From CAWBOY01 sp963790585 (GTDB lineage: Bacteria > Planctomycetota > Planctomycetia > Gemmatales > Gemmataceae), in NCBI GenBank assembly GCA_963790585.1, contig CAWBOY010000004.1, positions 186,001-250,000 on the forward strand: a stretch of 64,000 nucleotides of DNA, read 5' to 3'. The notes below the pieces were generated by a model, which ran no database searches, had not been told where the DNA came from, and saw only the letters and a program-made list of their open reading frames with translations. Positions within the stretch are counted from its first letter, which is position 1, and the number at the start of each line of letters is the position of its first letter. Shown here one piece after another: positions 60,505 to 64,000 of this stretch. Made by a program: the position numbers and the translations under genes.

Positions 60505-62966
60505 ATGGCACGCTTGATTGGGTTTACGCTGCTCTTTTCAATCGGCTCGATCGCCAACGCCGCGGATGGTGACAAGAGCCCCAAAGTCGGGGCGAGTCAG
60601 CAGCTAGCAGCGGAGCAAGTCGCCTTCTTTGAGAAAAAAATTCGGCCGGCGTTAGTAACCCATTGCTACAAGTGCCATTCCGCCGAAGGGGATAAGTTCA
60701 AAGGCGGACTGTTGCTCGACACTCGGGAAGGAATCCGCAAGGGCGGCGAAACAGGGCCGGCGGTTGTCCCGGGCGACTTGAAGGCGAGCTTGCTCATTCA
60801 AGCGATCCGCTACCAGGACGATAATCTAAAGATGCCGCCCAAGCAGAAGCTGCCGGACGACGTGATCGCTGATCTTGAGACCTGGGTGCGGATGGAAGCG
60901 CCCGACCCCCGGGAAGGAGCGGCCAAACGGGTCAAGACCGAGATCGATATCGAAAAAGGTCGGCAGTTTTGGGCCTTTCAGCCGCCGAAGAAGTTCGCGC
61001 CTCCCTCTGTCAAAGATACATCTTGGCCTCGTTCAGCTGCCGATCGTTTCCTGTTGGCGGAAATGGAAGCGAAAGGCTTGAAACCCGTCGAGGAAGCTGA
61101 CCGCTTGACGCTGCTGCGCCGTGTCTACTTCGACCTCATCGGCCTGCCACCCACGCCGGAAGAAATTGACGCCTTTCTCAAGGACGAGACCGAGCAGGCC
61201 TTTGAAAAAGTCGTGGATAAACTGCTCGCTTCCAAGCAATTTGGCGAGCGTTGGGGTCGTCACTGGCTCGACGTCGCGCGCTTTGCCGAGTCGAGCGGCA
61301 AGACGGCGAACTTCGCCTATCCAAATGCGTGGCGCTACCGCGATTACGTCATCGCCTCGTTCAACGCCGACAAGCCATACGATCAATTCGTGCGCGAACA
61401 GCTGGCCGGCGATCTCTTGCCGACCCGTGACGACAAGCAACGCGCCGAGCGATTTATCGCTACCGGCTTCCTGGCGATCGGCCCGAAGTCCCACAACGAA
61501 CGCAATCCGCAGCAATTCAACCTTGACCTGGTCGATGAACAAATCGACGCCACGTTCGTGGCCTTTCAGGGCCTGACCGTCGCTTGCGCCCGCTGCCACG
61601 ATCATAAATTCGACCCGATTCCTACCAAAGATTACTACGCCCTCGCTGGCATTTTTCGCAGCACGCTGACCTGTTATGGAACGGTCCGCACGGTCCAAAG
61701 CAATTTCCCAAGCCCGCTGATCGACCTGCCAAAAAATGCCGACGCACCGTCGGCGGTAGAACCGTTGACAGTGGCGCGACGTTCGACTTTGGAAAAGCAG
61801 CTGCGTGACCTGAGAGATCAGATGCAACAACTGCCCCCGGGCCAACGCATGGGTACTGTGGCAGCCGCTCGTCTGCGCGTGCAGATAACCAACGTGGAAA
61901 GCCAACTCGCCATCTATGACGCTGAGGGCAACCCGAAATCTCAGGCGATGGGCGTCGGGACAGGGCATTCGCCGCCGATAGCCCTCTTTACATTCGCGGC
62001 GAACTCGCTCACCCCGGCGACAAGGTGAAACGTGGCTTTCCGGAGGTGCTCGCCACGAATCAACCGACGATTATCCGCGGCAGCGGCCGGCTCGAATTGG
62101 CGAATTGGATCGCATCGAAGGACAATCCGCTGACCGCCCGCGTCATGGTCAACCGCATCTGGCTGCACCTCTTTGGCCGAGGCCTGGTAGCCACTCCGGA
62201 TAATTTCGGCTCCGCCGGCGTGATGCCGAGCCATCCGGCCTTACTCGATTATCTCGCTAATTCCTTCGTGGATAACGGCTGGTCCGTGAAGGCATCAATC
62301 CGCTCGCTGGTATTGAGCCGGGCCTATCAACTGTCGTCGCATTTCGACGCCAAGAATTACGAACGCGATCCCGACAACACGCTTATTTGGCGCATGAATG
62401 AGCGCCGGCTCGAAGCGGAAGCGCTGCGCGATTCCATCCTGGCGATCAGCGGCACGCTCGACCCTAATCCGCCGAAGTCGAACCCGATCGCGAAGAATGG
62501 CGAAGGGCTTGTAAATCTCATTCTGCGTGGTCGACCGGCCGACGTCTTCGCTGCCGAGCCCGTCCGCAGCGTCTATTTGCCGATCCTACGCGATCAGCTG
62601 CCGGATGCTTTGACTCTGTTCGATTTTCCCGACCCGACCTTGATGGCCGGGGAACGAGCGGTGACGACGATACCGGCGCAGTCGCTCTACCTGATGAACA
62701 ACCCGTTTGTCATCCGCCAGGCGAACCTGTTCGCGCAAAAGCTTTTCGGTGGCACCGGCAATGACAAAGAGCGACTGGAGCGCGCTTATCTCGCCTGCTT
62801 CTCCCGGCCGCCGACGACGAAAGAAATCAACGTCGGCGAGGAATTCCTGACGAAATATGCCGAGCGTCTGGCCAAAGAAGGGACGAGGCCGCCAGAGGCG
62901 CGGCGAAGCGCTTGGGCCGCTCTGTGCCAGTCGTTGTTCGCCAGTGCGGAGTTTTCACACCGATAA
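60505..62966 (+). CDS. Planctomycete PSCyt1/DUF1549/DUF1553 protein (frameshifted)
   Basis: About 820 residues after repair. ATG 60505 with AGGAAG upstream; signal peptide (LIGFTLLFSIGSIANAADG). PSCyt1 domain with heme-type CYKCHSAEGDKFKGGLLLDT, then DUF1549 (ADRLTLLRRVYFDLIGLPPT, WGRHWLDVARFAESSGK, CARCHDHKFDPIPTKDYYAL) and DUF1553 (LANWIASKDNPLTARVMVNR, LHLFGRGLVATPDNFG, AIDRIL-like end AYLACFSRPPTTKEI). A missing base near 61965-61977 divides DUF1549 from DUF1553. Such proteins pair with DUF1501 proteins, as here; their role in planctomycetes is unknown but thought to concern sulfatase-rich polysaccharide use. Confidence 0.92.
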
Positions 62967-63006
62967 TCTGTTTCGCTGCCCTGCGACGTCAAGCGAGGAG
63001 CTGCCA

Positions 63007-64000
63007 TGACCTTTCCGAATCCGTTTTTGCTTTCGCGCCGGACCGCCTTGAAGACGGTTGCCTCCGGGTTTGGCTATCTCGCTTTCGCCGGGATGTCGAC
63101 CTGGGCCGCGGAGAAGGACAACCCTCTGGCGCCCAAGAAGACGCATTTTCCAGCCAAGGCGAAGCGCGTGATCTTTCTTTGTATGGAAGGTGCGCCTTCG
63201 CACGTCGATACCTTCGATTACAAACCGAGGCTGACAAGCGACGACGGCAAGCCGATGCCGCAAGCTCGCGCGGCCTTTACCAAACTCATGGCCCCCGTCT
63301 CGAAGTTCAAGCAACATGGCCAAAGCGGCATGTGGGTCTCGGAGCTGTTCCCCGAACTCGCCAAACGAACCGATGACCTGTGCCTCTTGAACGGCATGTA
63401 CACGGACGTCCCGGCCCATCCGCAAGCCTTCGCGCAGTTGCACACCGGCCTTTTCCAATTCCGCCGGCCTTCAATGGGGGCTTGGGTGCTCTACGGCCTC
63501 GGCACCGAAAACGATAACTTGCCGGGCTTCGTATCGATCAATCCGCCGCTGCAAAACGGCGGCCCGGCGAACTACGGCAGCTCTTTCCTGCCGGCGATCT
63601 ACCAGGGTACGCCCATCGGGAGCGGACCCTTGAGACCGCTCTCTACCACGAGCGTCCGCAACATCAAAAACCCCAGGCAAACCACCGACGCCCAGCGGCT
63701 GCAGCTGGACTTCATCCAATCGCTCAACCACGAGGCGCTCGGCCACGATCCGCATAACGCCGCCGTCGAAGGAACGATCGAGTCGTTTGAACTCGCATTT
63801 CGCATGCAAAAAGACATGCCGAAGGTCCTCGACCTCGCCAACGAATCGCCTGCGACCAAGGCCCTTTATGGCGTCGACGAAACCGGCACCGACAGTTTCG
63901 CCCGCCAATGTCTGCTGGCGCGCCGGTTCGTCGAGGCGGGCGTTCGCTTCGTCGAGATTACCTCGCCGCGCTGGGACCATCACGCCAATCTGCGAGCGGA
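63007..64000 (+). CDS. DUF1501 protein, Tat-exported (partial)
   Basis: 331 residues to the window edge. ATG 63007 with GAGGAG 6-11 nt upstream. Twin-arginine signal LLSRRTALKTVASGFGYLAF, then DUF1501 (sulfatase/alkaline-phosphatase-like): RVIFLCMEGAPSHVDTFDYK, MWVSELFPELAKRTDDLCLL, MYTDVPAHPQAFAQLHTGLF, PGFVSINPP, ARQCLLARRFVEAGVRFVEI and WDHHANL. The gene follows the PSCyt1/DUF1549/DUF1553 gene by 40 nt, the standard pair in Planctomycetes. The C-terminal part lies outside the window. Confidence 0.93.

Noticed and set aside
1..64000. CRISPR array
   Set aside because: No regular series of short direct repeats with unique spacers; the repeats present are dispersed palindromes or single tandem pairs.

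Overview
The window is chromosomal DNA of a planctomycete-type bacterium (Gemmataceae/Pirellulales-like; genus not assignable by eye). The main pointers are a PSCyt1/DUF1549/DUF1553 protein followed by a DUF1501 protein, a membrane Ser/Thr kinase of planctomycete architecture, a Minf_1886-family protein, DUF2760 next to an Hsp70-like ATPase, and many small exported or membrane proteins without known function. No tRNA, rRNA or CRISPR array was found.

Layout. 1-13577 (+): a respiratory operon. It holds the end of actB, then actC-actD-actE-actF of Alternative Complex III, a one-TM unknown protein, a SCO/SenC copper chaperone, and a caa3-type cytochrome oxidase (cox2 fused to cytochrome c, A2-type cox1, cox3, cox4). 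Alternative Complex III passes quinol electrons to the oxidase. Between cox3 and cox4 lies about 4.2 kb of foreign DNA: two near-identical head-to-tail group II introns that split the stem of a long palindrome, then a second palindromic element. 13558-17387: a polytopic membrane protein and serS. 17388-21659: a Ser/Thr kinase followed by two tandem paralogous small unknown genes, the first cut by an IS630-type element. 21660-28877: a gene-poor hairpin-rich stretch, small lipoprotein, TPR protein, RNase HI, family 4 uracil-DNA glycosylase, N-carbamoylputrescine amidase, SDR, possible structured RNA, CvpA-like protein. 29103-32960 (-): GspE/PilB ATPase with a membrane N-terminus, PilT, HisF. 33246-38673 (+): thioredoxin-like exported protein, PSP1/RicT, Minf_1886, membrane protein, DUF2760, Hsp70. 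38834-43529 (-): two paralogous exported proteins and a secreted esterase. 43759-47564: a LysR-like regulator, unidentified small genes and a second IS630 copy, probably an accessory patch. 47632-54789: Fur, small unknowns, SppA, thioredoxin-like exported protein, PQQ-propeller protein. 54900-64000: tail-anchored protein, radical SAM protein, O-antigen-ligase/TPR protein, PSCyt1 and DUF1501 pair.

Two window-wide patterns matter. First, at least 16 otherwise well-conserved genes carry a single-base frameshift (18 in total, several at short homopolymers), including essential serS. This looks like uncorrected indels in the assembly rather than decay. I give each such gene as one CDS spanning the shift. 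Second, intergenic spaces are full of long imperfect palindromes belonging to several dispersed families.

No complete new defence or metabolic system could be demonstrated. The best leads are the intron array inside a split palindrome in the cox operon, the kinase-linked paralog pair, the palindrome families, the membrane-fused GspE, and the possible structured RNA near 27.9 kb.
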